From Nemertoderma westbladi (lineage: Eukaryota > Xenacoelomorpha > Nemertodermatida > Nemertodermatidae), in NCBI GenBank assembly GCA_032718475.1, contig JAUCBJ010001447.1:62001-126000 (forward strand): DNA of 64,000 nucleotides, read 5' to 3'. This document shows positions 44,849 to 56,850 of this stretch, piece after piece (the first letter of the stretch is position 1; every line of letters begins with the position of its first letter). A program made the position numbers and the translations under genes. The notes beneath the pieces were generated by a model, which searched no databases, had not been told where the DNA came from, and saw only the letters and a list, made by a program, of their open reading frames with translations.

Positions 44849-46978
44849 CTGGTCCTATCTGTTGCAACAGCCAAGTGTGAGATCCAGCTTCACACTACAG
44901 CTGAGCAACAAGTATGAGGTTCTTGCCTCTGAGGCGGCAGATCACTGTGAGGGCTATACTGCCTTCATAGAGGCAGTTAAGTTAGCAGCTGCAGAAACAG
45001 TTCCTGTATACCCTCGAAACAGGAAACGGACCCCCTGGACTGAGAACAAAATAATTCAGAAGTGCCGAAATGACCTCTACAAGGCGCAGAAAGAGTCCCG
45101 ACTCAAACAGACTACAGCGGCCAAGAATGCAGTTAAGGCTCCATCTAGGTCCCTGAACAGGCAATACTCTGTTAATTTACAGGAGCTAATAAACCAACAT
45201 GTTGATGCCATCAATGGTGCTGACGACAGCAGGCAATCATCCCAGGCATGGAGATCGATCAACTTGCTTACTGGTCTAAAAAGCCAACCAACCACCAAGG
45301 TTAAGGCTGAATCACCAGCCGATCGCATCAATGGTTGGAAGGCCCACTTTGAAGAGCTCCTCAATAATGACAGGGTATTGCCTGATAACTTTATAGAAGT
45401 AAAAGTGTCTGAGTCTGTACTCCCAGATATTCCCATTGGTGATATCTCCTTTGCAGAAGTGAAAGCTGCTGCAAAGAGCATTAAGACCAATCGTGCCAGT
45501 GGACTAGATGGTGTTCCCCCTGAGGTCTTTAAAATACCTGAGTGTTTAAAGCTCATCCCTCCCATCATAGTAGACATGTACCGAACAACAAGAGTCCCAC
45601 AAGAAATGAAAACAAATAAGTTGGTGCCAGTTCCCAAGAAGGGCAACCTAACACTCTATGGTTCTTTTCGGGGAATCTCATTTATCTCGATTGCTGCAAA
45701 GCTATACAATAGAATTCTATTAAATCGCATCAGGGATCCCATTGAGAGACTGCTCCGTGGAAATCAGAATGGGTTCCGTAAAGGTCGTGGGACGATGGAG
45801 CCCATTTTGGCACTTAGAAGGATAATTGAAGAGTTGTCAAAAAAGAAAGACAGGCATCTGGCTGTTTATCTTTGTTGACTTCTTCAAGACATTTGATTCA
45901 GTCTCTCGCTCACGTATGTTCAGCATACTTTCATTATATGGGATTCCTGATGAAATTATTGCAGCAATCAGATAAGTATACGATGGTTCGACAACATTTG
46001 TGTCTACTGTTGACGGTGACACAGAACCAATTGAAGTGTTATGGGGAGTCCTCCAGGGAGACACACTTGCACCATTCTTGTTCATAATTGTTGTTGACTA
46101 TGTTCTAAGCATGTCCTTAGATCATCATAATGATGATAACTCAACCTACTGGCTCCAGAAGTCGAGGAAATCCTGCCAAGTACCTAACTGATCTGGACTT
46201 TGCTGATGACTTAGGAGTATTCTCAGAATTACTAGAGGGAGCCCAACGGCTCCTCAGCTCATTAGAACATGCTGCTTCTATTGTTGGTCTTTTTATTAAC
46301 CCCAGAAAGACCAAAATTTTGACAGTTAACTTTGAAAGTCCTCAGCAAGTCTCTGATCGGATGAGCATAAGCTCAAAAGATGGTATGCTTGAGCATGTGG
46401 ATGACTTCTGTTACCTGGGATTATGGATCCGGAAATCAGGTGACGACCTTCGAATACGTAAGGGAAAGGCATGGGCAGCTTTGAATAAGCTTTCCAGGAT
46501 TTGGAAGTCACCGAGAATTAATCGGAAACTTAAGGTCCGATTATTTAGAGCAGCAGTAGTTCCAGAACTCCTCTATGGGAGTCCATGCTGGGCTCTAACT
46601 GCTGAGGACACCAAATCTCTGGATGGCACATTCACAAGAATGCTACGCCGGGTTCATTGAGTCAAGTACAATGCACACATCTCCAACCAGACACTATATA
46701 ACATTGGAGGTGTATCATTGGTTCACCCAAGCTTGACACTAGAACAAAATCGCCTCCGCTTTGCAGGACATTGCTTTCGCCGTGAGGACCAGCCAGTGCA
46801 TAATCTTGTACTTTGGCAGCCTTATGGAGTGAATAAGCATGGTGGGCAGCCCATGAATTTCTTGAGACGCATCTTAAAGGACACTGGCCTTGAAGATGCG
46901 AATGATCTAACAAATGTCATGGGAGATAGGGAGTTGTGGCGGTGCAATTTTGTCGATAAGCCGGCACAGCATTCTTAA
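44823..46978 (+). pseudogene. RTE reverse transcriptase, frameshifted
   Basis: Continues from the endonuclease in another frame (ALARHDWSYLLQQ..) to 45878. There one extra T relative to the open copy at 40440 shifts the frame. Then come an in-frame TAA (AGATAAGTA at 45970), a 15-bp deletion near 46135, a TGA at 46658 (replacing Cys) and continuation to FVDKPAQHS at 46975. The FADD box (DLDFADDLG, near 46195) and other motifs match the copy at 39882-41567. At least four inactivating changes are present. Confidence 0.85.
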
Positions 46979-47264
46979 AAATGCAGCTGCAATGCAGCAT
47001 GCCGATACTAGTAGTAGTATGAGGCAGTAGTAAATGATTTCGGTGTAGATGTATTCAACCCATAGTTAAATCGGTTCGCCTGGGAAACACGAAATAGGAA
47101 AGAAGTATAGAAACTCTCTAGAATTTTAAATTGTACTTATATTTTCAATTTACTTAATTTATAAATAGTTGGTTTTCAACACTTGAAAAAGATATACAAA
47201 ACATCGAAAGCTAGTGATAAAGAGATATATGTATTTTTTCTGAGGTCGATCTAGGTTTATTTAT

Positions 47265-47410
47265 ATATTATATTGTGTATAATGTAGGACTTTATCTCAC
47301 GCGCGACGGTCCCGAGTGTTAATATTTACACGAACGAGAGAATCGAGTGAGTGAAATATTGAAACGGGGGACTGAAGTGAGATAAAGGGACATTATACAC
47401 AATATAATAT
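47265..47410. mobile_element. 146-bp MITE with 21-bp perfect terminal inverted repeats
   Basis: Ends ATATTATATTGTGTATAATGT are exact inverted repeats, followed inward by imperfect CTTTATCTCAC. The interior has ACACGAACGAGAG and GAGTGAGTGAAAT. It sits directly at the end of the Penelope 3' UTR. The superfamily is not certain; TA-rich flanks would fit a TA-duplicating element. Confidence 0.7.
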
Positions 47411-47774
47411 GTTGCTTTACTGTTAAATTTCTGGATGTAGACAAGATGTATAATAGATAATAGTAGCCATTTATTATATTTGTATGTTTTGTTCACGATT
47501 CACGAATATATTCGCTATTATATACCAAATTTCTAGAATTATGTTCTAGACCTGTTAAAAAGGTTAGATAAAAAAAATTCTGGAACATTTTTATAAACCA
47601 GCAAACATGTTCTAGAACAACAATTTAAAAATAACAAAAACTAGCTAGTATATTAATTTTGAACTATTTAAAAAAATGTAATAGAATTATAAAAGTAATA
47701 GCTAGCTAACATGTTGACATGTATAAAAAAAATCCCTTTTTTGGGTAATTTCCTATATTAGGTAACTGCAACAA

Positions 47775-48395
47775 GCAATAGTTATTATTCCAAAATTGTA
47801 ACATTACTCAACGCCGTTAGTTAGTATTAACAGCGAGTTGTTATTTAGCGCTTTACAACTTTTGAGGACATTACAGCATTGTATTGGCCTGTTCATATAA
47901 TATTGATTTTGGTGTTATCAGTTAAGTAATGTCCCCTTAGTTGACATTACTTAACGCCGTCATTGGTTACCACGTAAACAATAGGTGGAAATTTTCCTGA
48001 CAGCCAGATAGGCCTACTGCATTACCTACCTGTAAGCGGGGTATAGCTATTAATAACCAGTAGGGCCTAGCTATAATATTATAACATGGCTCCAAACGCC
48101 ACCATAAATATAAGCAACTTATTTATAACATAATTAATGTCATTTTTACATTTATTTATACAGCAACTAATTTAATTTGTGCAGTTTCTATCACTTATAA
48201 TATATGTACAATCATTTCGTAATGTTAAAATTTTGGAATAAAACTACATACATACTTGTTGCAAAGTACTTTACAGTGTTCTGATCCTCCTGGCTTTATT
48301 TTCACTCACTCACTAACGTTCGTTCGTGTAACAAAGCCACTCGGATCATCACACTGTAAAGTGCTACTTTACACACAAGTATGTAAAGAGTTAAT
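47775..48395 (-). mobile_element. Composite MITE, copy 2
   Basis: Inverted relative to 35655-36225 at roughly 85% identity, with the same two-unit structure: TTATTCCAAAATTGTAACATTAC... to ...GTAATGTTAAAATTTTGGAATAA, then the ACTTGTTGCAAAGTACTTTACAG to CTGTAAAGTGCTACTTTACACACAAGT hairpin unit. The 355 bp to its left hold only AT-rich sequence with TTCTAGAAC repeats. Confidence 0.75.
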
Positions 48396-49045
48396 AATAC
48401 ACTCTGTTATCAATTAATAGTAACCAAGACAGCGTGAGCGATAAATAAATAGGTGGATTACGATCGACACGGCTCGTCGATAGACGAGCGTTAAGTAATC
48501 CAGAAATTTGACAATTTTTTGTATTAATTTATAGATATATTATATATGCACTTAGATGTATCTATGCCTCACTAGCTGCTTTATTAAAATCTAGAGTTTA
48601 AGTTGTAAGTAATCTAATAAGATTCAGCATCACGCTGAGATTATAAAATGTCAAATCTTTCACATTTCCATTCTCTAGTGCTAATTGAGTGGCGACATTA
48701 GAGTGGTTCTATCAATTATAGTTAGGAAATGAAGTAGACAGGATGGGAGAGTTGATTGGATCATTGAGGTCCATTAATATCATATTGATCACAGATAGAA
48801 AGTCATTAATTAACTGGTGTGCAATAGACAGGAGAGAAAGGGAGATCGAAAGATGGACAATCACCTGAGGGGATATGCATTATCCAAAATGTTACAGGTA
48901 AAGCAGTACAGGGTATAATATAATGAGATATAAGAAATAGCATGTTCTTTGTAATTTAGCTATGCTAATTTGACAAAAATTCCCAGAAAGGCTACTAATT
49001 AATTAATATAAATTCTGTGGAGTATAGGAAGGGTTGGTTAGTTAT
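48396..49045. other. AT-rich sequence, nothing recognised
   Basis: No supported feature. Confidence 0.5.
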
Positions 49046-49100
49046 GAAATATTCACGAGTCCAGTCCCGAGGAAACAACCTCCTCATCAGTCTGATTTGG
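49046..49100 (-). other. Penelope-like 3' region with degenerate hammerhead
   Basis: The minus strand reads CTGATGA, stem GAGG..CCTC, then GGGACTGGACTCGTGAATATT. CTGATGA + stem + (C)GAAA + TTGGACTCGTGAA is a usual layout in Penelope 3' regions, but GAAA is replaced here, so this is a relic at best. No coding part is attached. Confidence 0.35.
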
Positions 49101-49436
49101 ATGTGGATTGTGGATAGCAGCAAAGCTGGATGTGGGTACTCACTCCCCTTAGTCAGAATCAGAATTTCGTATATAACTTAGGCCAGTGTCAGCGCAACCC
49201 AGTTGCAGACTTCCCAACAAGCAATCGCTGTCCTCGGACATACATTCCTCAGCAAGCGCAAGGGTTTGACTAGAAAGTGGCTCCTCACAACATCCTATCT
49301 GACTACTTCGAGATATACATATAGAGATGTACATTTGAAAAACCATGCCATATATCTTGACTGGGATTATACCAGTGCCTCTAGATGGCCCTAACTTATT
49401 TGAGGGAACCCTTGTGCGTATTATCTAATGTCTAAA

Positions 49437-49625
49437 AAAGACAATACCCTGCTGGCTAGAGACAATAACAAGGTCGGGGGATCTAGGCACAAGTACCCGG
49501 GAGTCATTAGTGGCAACATAAGAGCGCCGCATGAGTATCCTTTTGCGCAATTTCTCTTCTGCTGAATGAAATCGATTGTTTTCAGGGGAACAACAACCAT
49601 AGATATTGTGGATTCCGAGTTCATA
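49437..49625 (+). pseudogene. Possible trypsin-like serine protease exon relic
   Basis: In one frame: GVISGNIRAPHEYPFAQFLF, stop, then SIVFRGTTTIDIVDSEFI. This resembles the N terminus of S1 proteases (IxGG..A.PHE.PF...L...F.CGGT.I....+LTAAH), with the first Cys replaced by Arg and the His motif missing. An internal TGA and lack of clear splice sites argue for a relic or for chance. Confidence 0.25.
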
Positions 49626-52343
49626 TAAAGTCCGCGTTCACATTACCGAGTTAAAGTTAAAGTCAAAAGACAAAATGTAAAACACATCACAAGAAATTTA
49701 ATTTTTTCTAGAATGCCCTTATGTATTATAATAGGCCTATATAATGTATTATTATTTATTATTGCAAGATAGCTAAGAGTATATTTATTTTCTTTTGACT
49801 TTGACTTTGACTCTGTTGTTACGAACTCGGTTCGGTTCTGAACGCGGTCTAACATGCTGTAAATAGACAATCTTAACATTTATAAAAGGGTGATAAAGGC
49901 CTGGAGGTAGTTTGGGATTATCAAGCAACAATAATTGTACTATTTCTTAAAATAATATAAGTAATAATTTATAATAGTTTGTATTACATTATACTATATT
50001 TTGTATATAATTTTACTACAGTATAATTTAAACTATGGATGCGTAAATCTTATTGTGTGTTTACTAAATTTTAACTTGTTGTTCAATTGTAAATGTAATG
50101 ACATTGGTGCCTGGGGAATATTTTTTTTGCATCTTCTTCATTAGCTTCCATATGCATACTCAATATGTCTGTCTAAGTAGGATTGTGGAGCATTTTCTAT
50201 TCCACTTACTTATTATCCTTACCAATTCTAAGAAGATTTCTTCTTGTGTACGGTCCGGCCAGGTCCAAAATCAAGGTATAAATGTATTGATTAATTCAGT
50301 GATTCTTGGTAGATTAACGGAGCACCTATCATTATGTCCATACGAATGGACTTCCTGGGTGCTTCATTCAGAAGGTGAAGCGAAAGAGGAGTGAGGAAGT
50401 GACCGTGTGGTGAGGAGTGGGCCTTTACCCCTATAGTATGGCAGCCATTATTTTACCTCTACTACAGTACTACTACTACTTCTACTAGGTAGGTAGGTAT
50501 TCTGCTCTGACTTCCCAATAATGGGGCGGAACTACTTTCAGAAATCAGAGAAACAGCGGGTTGTTCCTATCCACCAGGGATACAAATGGAACTATGGTAA
50601 CTGAACAAAAAATATTTTACTAAAAGATTTTCTGTGAAATAAGAATTCAAACTAACAAACAAATGTGAAAATTATATCTTGGAGGGTTATTAAACATTCA
50701 ATAGTCTAGGAGTATATTTTATACATTAAAAACACATTGAAAAAACACATTCATAATTGAAAATTTTTAGGAGAGTGGGGATTCACCATTTATAGGACAA
50801 CTAATAATTTGAAAAACCTTTTTTGTTAGATATTTGTGAAAAATCTAATTTGAAAGTTATTGCAATGTATGCGAAATGTATGTATGTAATGTATGCGAAG
50901 TAAAATTTACATTATTTAAACAAAAAAGACTGACTATATTTCGTCAACATCGTACATGGACTGACATCGTAAATTAGCGGCCATGAAATCCCCCATAGAG
51001 AAAATATTAGCTCGGTTGTGTGTTGTATTATATATTGATGGACTTTCAAGCTTGAAAGAAAGAGAGACCGACAGACAGCCAAACTGTAAGATAACAGACA
51101 AGATGTCAACAAACATAAAAACTGACACCAGAATTGAAATCATCGACCAGGAAAACCACTATAGCGACAATTTTAGCTATGTCGTGTGTGTATTATATAT
51201 TGATGGATAAAGCAACAGACAAACAGACATTCCGACAGACACACGGTTATGGCAGCAGATTAGATATGATACCAGATATGAAATCACCGACCACAAAACA
51301 ACAGTGGCTAAAATTCCAGCTGTCTGCTACTGTAGCTGATTGCTTAACGAATATTCCAGATGTCTGCTAGCTGCTAGCTTAACTGTCATAAATTACTATT
51401 TTAGTTATTACATATTGGTAATCTAATAGAGACTGACCAATTTGCGAGGGAAGTTTTAATTCAACTTAATTCAAATTTTAATTTATCGTTTTGCGCCTCT
51501 AAAAAATGCTACTCTTCTGTCATTTTTTAACCAAGTTGTTTGAAATTCTCTATCAAGGCTATTGGCGTCTTAACCTCTCAAAAAAAACATAACAAATCGT
51601 ATTTCATTAATTCCCATTCTCTTCATTAACATTCAAATTTCCCGCCAACACTATTAATTCGATACATTCTAAACTCCGTCACCTATAAATGCCTCGATGT
51701 CACTCATTAGTTCTGATGAATATATTCATCTGGACATCAGACTTTCTATCCTTGCACTATGCAGTTGTAAATACGCCACAATGAATATATTGATAGGCGT
51801 GTGCCTATCAATTTCATCACTGCATTATTGCAGATGAGCTATTGCACTGAGATAATCGAATTTTTTTTATAAAAAGAATATTTAATATTTAGACAAAGGC
51901 TATTTTATCATTCCCAGAAGTTGAAGTTACGCCAACCGGGCCAGAACGGCAGAATACAGGCTGATAGGCGTTATTATTACATAACAGCCACCAATAATTA
52001 AGGTTTTACCGAAAAAGCCTCCAAGCGATCCAAACCACTTTCCAACTGTTTAGCTGGGACATTTTCAGTGAATGGTCTTAATAATTAACCAATAAAACAT
52101 CTAGACAGAATTTTGAAAATGAAATGTTGCCATTTCAAAAATGATATGAAAATAAAATGATGTGCAATATATTGTTATGTTGATGCTCTACAAACGCCTG
52201 TGTAATGTACAGTGTACATTGTACAGTGTAATGTAGGCCTACACTACATAAACCATTGAAAGTATTAAATGCGTGTAATTGTTTTTTTTTTTCTAGATAG
52301 AAACAAAAATTATCTTTATTCTTTTTATTCTTCTGAAATCGGC
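49626..52343. other. AT-rich sequence, nothing firmly recognised
   Basis: GACAGACA-type low complexity lies at 51060-51090 and 51215-51245. A repeated segment (TGTGTTGTATTATATATTGATGGA / TGTGTATTATATATTGATGGA) is at 51018 and 51186. A 98-codon plus frame at 50098-50394 has no recognised domain. Nothing else is supported. Confidence 0.45.
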
Positions 52344-52346
52344 TTA

Positions 52347-52827
52347 AGGCCCGTTTCCGCCCACCTTTTTTGAGCTTTATTTCAAGCTTTTTTTAAATAA
52401 AACAATTTCTAGAAATTAATTGCTTCAAGATGAATCTGAGAATTTTCGAATGCTAAAACCTAGAATATAGAATAAAGCTGCAAAAAAGGCTCAAAAAAAA
52501 AGCTGGTCGAATATCATAATTATCTAATTCTAGAACATTCATATTACATCTTAATTTTAACTGAACGTTAGAAAAGGTTATATCAAGATATCAAGCTTGA
52601 AAAAAAGCTTGAAAAAAGCTTGAAAAAAGCTAGAAAAAAAGCTAGAAAAACAGCTCAAAAAAAGCTTGAATAAAAGCTTGAAAAAAAAAGCTAGAAAAAA
52701 AGCTAGAAAATCAGCTAAAAAAAAGCTTGAAAAAAAGCTTGAAAAAAAGCTCAAAAAAGCTAGTAAAACAGCTCAAAAAAAGCTAGAAAAACAGCTCAAA
52801 ATAAAAAAGCAGCGCGGAAACAGGCCT
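52347..52827. mobile_element. PIF/Harbinger-like MITE filled with AAAAAGCTNG repeats
   Basis: Terminal inverted repeats AGGCCCGTTTCCGC (52347-52360) and GCGGAAACAGGCCT (52814-52827), flanked by TTA on both sides (52344-52346, 52828-52830). A TTA duplication with GGCC-type ends suggests PIF/Harbinger. The interior, especially 52590-52805, is a tandem array of AAAAAAGCTTG / AAAAAAGCTAG / CAGCTC units of about 11 bp; the left side carries the complementary TTTTTTGAGCTTTATTTC. No coding capacity. Confidence 0.7.
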
Positions 52828-52830
52828 TTA

Positions 52831-54563
52831 GTAGGCCAATAATGCAATGATTAAATGGAAAGCACAAATATATCACTAATATGACTAAAAAATGTAACAC
52901 GCAGAACTAGCCAAATGATACAAATTTGTAACCAAAAGGAGGCCCCAAAGTATCCCTCCCACCAGTCCATTCATCAGCATTCGGGGATAGATATACAGGG
53001 TGGCAAAGCAACTAGCACAAGACGGCCAAGTACTGTAGGATTGTAGGATATTCATTGATGGGAGGCCATATATGGGGACGTAAAGCGAACATCAAGGTAT
53101 CAGGTAGTAATTCCCTTTCTAGGTGAACGGTTGCTTCCCCCCCCCCCCCCCCGGTCACTTCTCCCGCCGAATTTTGCGAAGCTGTTTCCAGCAAATCTAA
53201 TAACAAATCGATCTCCTATGATACTACATCTACCTAATACTCTGATATAGTATTTCTCTCTAATACTTTAATTAAAGTTGCAACAGCTCATCTCCAATTT
53301 ATTAAATTAATATCACCTGGCAGCATGTTCGCGCTTTCAGACCTTTAGCAGTTTAACCTGCCAAATTGGGATGTCTTCTAGATAATAGATCGTCTTTAGC
53401 CTATGACAAGTATTTGATACACTACATTAGCCGAAGCCAGTCTATGCGCGATCATTCACCCGTTGGATATACCCGGGAGACTGGATTCGGAAGCCTAATT
53501 GTATTGCGGTGTAGGCCTACCGTATTATTCGACTGATCGTAATATATATAATCTCTGACAAATATTATTCACTTTCGGGAAATATTAGCAGTTCCTTTAG
53601 GACGTGGCGCTCTAAATATATAAACAGAGTTATGACTTAAACTAGACACAGCGGGATGGCTATAGATTCACGTATATGGCGCATTCTTTAGGAGATGCTT
53701 TGTTATCAATCACAATCATACACAATACTGCACAATGCTGCACACTGATCTGCCGACCTTCATTAATTTTAGTCACATGTAAGGAGAACAACAGACAATA
53801 CATGTAGGGCCTATAAAATAGCATTAGATTCACTTCAAACCACTTAATGTAAGTCGCAATTGTTATATGTAACCGGTCTCTCTAACCTTTAGTATATCAA
53901 GAAGATTGGGGTGTCTGATTATTTATCAGTATTCCAAATATAATATTCCATCAACAAATAATGAATAACCGACAGTAAATAGCAGTAAAATGTTAAGTTA
54001 AGTTATGTGAGTAATGATTGTTTTGTATGGATTGATATGATAACGGATATACGTTCTATAATTAAGCCTACTAATGTTGGGCTAAAGACTGAAACACGGA
54101 GGTTCCAAAGCCGGTGTTGTAGGCTGTGGACAAAATCACATACTGACTCAACTCCACGAGTTTCTATATACAATCTCTAACAGAGAGGCAAAAAACGCTC
54201 TGATTGGATGACCGAACAAAGAAGGAACAGAGAACAAAGAACAAGCTCCACGTGTACAGCATCAGCTGTTAGCCGTCGTCATGGTAGCTACACTGTTTCA
54301 AGAGGATCTGGCGTATTGCGTCATAGAATTACTAATTATGTCCGTTAAAGTACACATACAGAAGAAATGGCTTTTATGTCCTCTAAAACACCAGTACAGT
54401 GAGGACACGGCCTTTTATGCCTGTTAAACCAACTACAGAGTACTTTACGGGGAAAATAACCGGCTAATTCCGCAAAAGCCTTTACACCGCTCCCAGAAAA
54501 TGGGATTTAAGTCTATAAAATATAACAAATCACAGTTTCTAAAATATAAAAATACTCTAAACA
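52831..54563. other. No recognised gene
   Basis: Poly-C run at 53139-53153. Mixed AT-rich DNA with slightly higher GC from 54080 to 54560, which may belong to the element carrying the next gene. No frame or RNA recognised. Confidence 0.45.
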
Positions 54564-56031
54564 GTTAGTCTTTCTTACGAGGACGGCGTTTACGCAGTTT
54601 TTTGAGGCTAGCAAGAGTTCTTTTTTCTTTGGGGCAAGCCACTTTGCTAGGAGGGCTATAAATCCTGGGTGAAGGGTGCAATATGATTGCATCAGAAGGT
54701 GTAGGATTATGGTCGGGGTATCCGCCGTTTCGATATGCTTCTCCTCGAGCTGATTTTCCTCCGCTCGTAGCTGGATACGTTCATCCAAAAACTCTCGCAG
54801 AGAATAGGGTCGTCCAAGTTCGATAACTTCTTAGAGATTCTGGATTTCCCGATCGAACTGAGATAAATTTACTTTGTTTACCACTTGGGCTTGCTAGTGC
54901 AATTTACGTTTATCTGAACAAGCGTAAGTTCCTTTTCTGATCTTTGTAGAATAGGGTCTAACTCATTTGGTACAATGCTCTCCGCCACTTTGGTGACAGG
55001 TTATATCGTGTTAAGCCGGAACGATGGTAAGGGTTAAACGGCGATATTAAATGTCCGCGTCCCAATCCGGCTAGGTAGGATGGGCTAATATCTAGGAAGC
55101 CCACAACCGGGGTGCCACCGACTAATTGTTCAGGTAACACTAGATCTTTGAGCAGTGAGTACAGCTCGGGAGGATCCGTCATACTAATAGGATCAAGAGT
55201 CTCACCTCTTTAGGTATCGTCTGAGTCGAACGAGCGTAGGTGATACATCGAACAAGTTTCGCTCGAAACTCCCGTAAATATAGCGAGTAAAACCGTGTTT
55301 AAAGCAACGTCTCCGCGGATGTTTATGTCTTTTCGTTTGTTGGTTGGGTCTTGGGCATTCATCGCAATAATACCAAAAACGCACGTCTTGTAGGGGGAAA
55401 CGCGAGTGATCTTTCTCCCGCTTACAATATTCCTCCATCCGTTCGAAGCTATCCGGTACAACAGGTAGCGGTCGATCGGCGGTAAGATACATCATAGTGG
55501 AATAGAGCCATTTGAGTTCTACCATGCGGTCATGATGTATACCTTGAGGATATCGAGTTTCTAGATTCTGTTGACTGGTAATATCAAGATAGGTTTCTCT
55601 CAAGAATTCCAGGTATTTGGTGAAGTCGCTGCGTTTATCCGGCTCTTCAACATCTGCACTTTCGAGTTGGTCTCGAATAGAATTTTCATGTTCGAGTCTC
55701 AGTTTATCGTTCCGCTTCCGCTGGGTATGATATTTAAATAAAACCATTTCCCTTTCGGTGTCTATATCGTCCGTATCGTGTAGGTCGATAGGATGACCAG
55801 TAGTTAAGAAGTCCATATACGTACCATTACGATGCGTATAGCAAGCGATGAATTTTCTATAGTCCAACTCACGCGTGAGCTGCTCTTGGGACATTGGCGG
55901 TTCAATATAACGACCATCATCCTTCGCAGCAGTTGGACCAGCATCGCCGCGTATTAAGCTATCAACAAATGCCTGCAACGGTAGAGTATATCTCCCCTGA
56001 CACCAAGATTATCTTCTATCAACTCAGTCAT
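54564..56031 (-). pseudogene. Decayed ~490-codon protein gene of unknown family
   Basis: ATG at 56031 (MTELIEDNLG). After one frameshift near 55985 the longest piece runs to 55202 (258 codons). Further pieces follow at 55190-54958, about 54990-54870, and 54860-54564 after more frame changes, with a TAA near 54830. The N-terminal half is charged and mostly helical-looking; a Cys/His cluster (WYYCDECP...RRRCFKHGF) lies near 55390-55310. The middle has GFLDISPSYLAGLGRGHLI, and the C terminus is strongly basic (LKKLRKRRPRKKD). GC content and codon use resemble the adjacent BEL polyprotein more than the AT-rich surroundings. A basic tail and Cys/His cluster fit a nucleic-acid-binding or gag-like protein, but I recognise no family. 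It could be an extra ORF of a BEL-type element, another transposon, or a host gene. Confidence 0.5.
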
Positions 56032-56850
56032 ATCTGCTATATGAGTTTATTAATATTATAATGAGTTTATATTTAGGCTAGCGGGCGTCGCTGCCTACCC
56101 CTCTCTGCCCCCGGACAGTGCGAGATCCTCAGCGCTGGTGTACTTTCGCCGATGTGCCTATCGCCAACGTCGTAGCTGCACAATGACTATAACAACCAGA
56201 ACGAGTCACTCCACCGTCCGTCCCAAAGGCTTAGATATACTTCAGGTTCTTACTGGAGAGTTAGGGCTACTTTCACAATTGCGACACCTTAGTAGTAACA
56301 TTCACCTACAAACGCACAAATTCCACGTAACTGTCACAAATGGTACACATTCTATCACACATTCGGGTCATTTGTCCGTTAGTCAAGTGCCTTCCAGAAT
56401 GTCACGTTGTTATTATGTATCCTTGGATACTAGCGGTGTGTTATTTATTCCGTATGCTATTCAATGAGCAAGCTTTTTATTGTTCTGTTAACTCGCTTCT
56501 AATTCTAGCGTGGTTGTTGCCATGGTGACATTATGGAAAGCTAGCGGTAGAATTAGGGTAATTCTCATGCATACAGATCTGGGATGCTATTTAATAGTAA
56601 TTCTTTAATGGTCAATATTTCTCTTTATACATGATTTTATGAATTTTATCGGCATTTGACTCTATATTGGAGATTCTCGCACACTAATACACTTAATAGA
56701 GTGAATCTCCGCTCCCATGATCTACTAATTAATGGAATTTTGGGAATGTTATAAATTGTGTAAAAATGACAATTTATTAAATTCATTAAAATATATGAAT
56801 TTAAATTTATTCCCGTAAATTTTATTATTTAATATTAAAATAGACACAAT
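56032..56850 (-). other. Leader-like region between the unknown gene and the LTR
   Basis: GC-richer at 56080-56520, then AT-rich. Read on the minus strand it precedes the ATG at 56031 and could be the 5' leader of that gene and/or the R-U5 part of the LTR. The plus-strand 109-codon frame at 56138-56467 shows no motif. The left LTR boundary cannot be set because the partner LTR is outside the window. Confidence 0.35.

Larger units (their letters stand above)
43286..47020 (+). mobile_element. Full-length RTE non-LTR retrotransposon (3735 bp)
   Basis: Bounded by an 11-bp duplication. It has a GC-rich ~480-bp 5' UTR with internally repeated motifs (GCAGGGGTATATGGC / GCAGGGGTACAGGGC; GACTCCACTGCGAC / CACTTCACTGCGAC), an endonuclease frame, the reverse transcriptase, and a short TAG-repeat 3' end. 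The other RTE copies in the window are truncated or rearranged versions of this structure. It is inactivated by frameshifts and stops in the reverse transcriptase. Confidence 0.9.
42837..47263 (+). mobile_element. Penelope-like element 3' portion, interrupted by an RTE
   Basis: The plus-strand element part runs 42837-43285, is interrupted by the RTE at 43286-47020, and resumes 47021-47263. The first part encodes a Cys-rich linker (KRRTCNPCESN) and GIY-YIG domain; the second completes NDFGVDVFNP-stop and the 3' UTR. It is joined head to head with the inverted fragment 42445-42836. Penelope-like elements often form such inverted partial copies. The reverse transcriptase part is absent. Confidence 0.8.

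Noticed and set aside
51700-51760. CTGATGA motif near 51714 as a further hammerhead
   Set aside because: No GAAA at the right distance and no stem II; the ATGAATATATTCAT palindrome explains the similarity.
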